Below are positions 36,454 through 37,186 of a DNA stretch of 37,186 nucleotides, in pieces. Numbering within the stretch: the stretch's first letter is position 1; each line of letters begins with the position of its first letter. The notes beneath the pieces are model-generated. The model searched no databases. It had not been told where the DNA came from and saw only the letters and a list, made by a program, of their open reading frames with translations. Source of the stretch: a virus. The position numbers and the translations under genes were made by a program. The stretch spans positions 1 to 37,186 of the IMG/VR virus record IMGVR_UViG_3300036944_000021; one strand, given 5' to 3'.

Positions 36454-37102
36454 TCTTTCTCCCGTTGAACTCACAGCTCAATACTGGACACCAAGCCTTA
36501 CATAGCCCTGACGTTTTGGCTGGCCAGCTGTCTCTTTCGTAAGCAGACTCCAGCTTGTTCACGCGAGGTACAAAGTTCTGCCAAATGATCGGTACATCAG
36601 CCCGTTCGCGTGGCGTCCAGTCAATCTTCTTTTCCTTGAGCCAGATAAACCCCGTGGTAACTTTGTTGATCTCTGGGTGGTGGGCAAACACGTAGTTGGC
36701 GTAGAGGTCGAGCTGCTCAGTCGGCTTGCGCTTGCCAGTCTTGTAGTCTGCGACGACAGCTTTGTCACCGTGGATAACAACCAAGTCAGCGATGCCGCGA
36801 GTCCATGCGCCTTTCCACTCGGTGGGCTGGAAGTTGCGGTCGAGTGCGTATGCTTGTTCACACAACTTTGCACCGGGTAACTTGGCCAGCTTGAACGCCA
36901 GTGTCTGCCACTGCTCCATACCTTCAGGCAGCATGACACCATCCTTGATGAAGTCCTCAAACGCAGTGTGAACTCTTGTACCCCACTCAGTGTGTACGGT
37001 AGGCGGGTCAACGATGTCACGCTTGACCTTGAGGTGGTAGAACTTGCGGGGGCAGTTCTCGAACGTATCAAGCTGGCTGTACGTCCATGCTGGGTTTGTC
37101 AT
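36446..37102 (-). CDS. RecB/Cas4-like exonuclease (PD-(D/E)XK, Fe-S)
   Basis: This 218-residue nuclease has YSQLDTFENCPRKFYHLK (Cys17, 8-24), WGTRVHTAFEDFI (His45), a GIADLVVI motif (Asp106), VVADYKTGKRKP (Asp119-Tyr-Lys121) and EQLDLYANYV (Gln130, Tyr134): the full RecB-nuclease motif set. Three more Cys near the end (201, 205, 210: GLCKAWCPVLSC) with Cys17 should hold a 4Fe-4S cluster as in Cas4 and AddB. It is the first gene of the minus-strand block in this window and probably processes DNA ends for recombination. No CRISPR array or Cas1 is nearby, so it is a phage recombination nuclease rather than a Cas gene. Confidence 0.85.
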   Translation of the reverse strand: MTNPAWTYSQLDTFENCPRKFYHLKVKRDIVDPPTVHTEWGTRVHTAFEDFIKDGVMLPEGMEQWQTLAFKLAKLPGAKLCEQAYALDRNFQPTEWKGAWTRGIADLVVIHGDKAVVADYKTGKRKPTEQLDLYANYVFAHHPEINKVTTGFIWLKEKKIDWTPRERADVPIIWQNFVPRVNKLESAYERDSWPAKTSGLCKAWCPVLSCEFNGRKNG

Positions 37103-37122
37103 GTCATTCCAATGCGGTGACG

Positions 37123-37149
37123 CCCCAATACGTCATTTGACGGTTGGGG
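37123..37149. other. Imperfect inverted repeat upstream of minus-strand genes
   Basis: CCCCAA (37123-37128) pairs with TTGGGG (37144-37149) and encloses CGTCA-TT-TGACG. It lies about 20 nt upstream of the RecB-like gene, at the 5' side of its transcript. No T-run follows on either strand, so it is more likely an operator or mRNA hairpin than a terminator. The remaining 37103-37186 sequence holds no gene I can support. Confidence 0.35.
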
Positions 37150-37186
37150 TTTGTGTTCTGAAGCTATATCGTAGCAGCATGGTGAG

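Noticed and set aside
36446-37102. CRISPR-associated Cas4
   Set aside because: The fold and Fe-S cysteines fit Cas4, but there is no repeat array or Cas1/Cas2; phage recombination nuclease is the simpler reading.

Overview
The window is part of the genome of a tailed double-stranded DNA phage. The signs are a truncated major capsid gene at the left edge, two head-tail adaptor-like proteins, a long run of tail-fibre genes, a holin/GH19 endolysin lysis cassette, a tail nozzle-like protein, three consecutive internal/ejection-type proteins ending in a 2499-residue giant, and an opposing block of replication and recombination genes. The short head-to-tail gene set and the very large internal proteins, with no tape measure or tail sheath, point to a podovirus-like virion. 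I see no integrase, repressor, tRNA, rRNA, CRISPR array or insertion sequence. Base composition looks close to half G+C. Gram-negative features (lipoprotein signal, GH19 endolysin, 3TM-type holin) suggest a proteobacterial host. A freshwater betaproteobacterium is my guess from remembered protein resemblance, not something the sequence proves.

Layout, plus strand (1-29494, structural and lysis genes): capsid and a small decoration-like protein, each followed by a TTCG-loop terminator (2-1134); unknown, adaptor and upper-baseplate-like genes (1154-3092); a repeat protein and small beta-rich proteins (3092-4922); a fibre array (4932-10860) in which long fibre genes alternate with 54-57-codon partner genes and share repeated DNA boundaries; a membrane/lysis cassette (10894-13210); a promoter followed by two paralogous collar fibres (13252-15228); a nozzle-like protein, a small partner and a GNAT-fold protein (15238-17877); internal virion proteins (17881-28133); and a cluster of small, mostly lysine-rich proteins (28143-29494).

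Minus strand (37102 to 29577, early/replication genes): a RecB/Cas4-like nuclease, a VRR-NUC nuclease, a degenerate HNH-like protein, a small unknown, an SNF2-type helicase, a small conserved-looking protein, an acidic-tailed ssDNA-binding protein, a terminator, a possible 11-codon leader, and a primase-helicase. The two transcription units converge at a terminator near 29497-29530 whose T-run serves the minus strand.

The most striking observation is two apparently real small genes (22075-22275 and 23125-23307) nested inside the giant ejection-protein gene. Both are in the same +1 frame, both have strong Shine-Dalgarno sequences, and both lie where the giant protein is only a low-complexity linker. 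One encodes a product beginning MPFKSKAQ, which I recognise as a small phage protein type normally encoded by a stand-alone gene.

All family names come from reading and memory of motifs; no database search was run.
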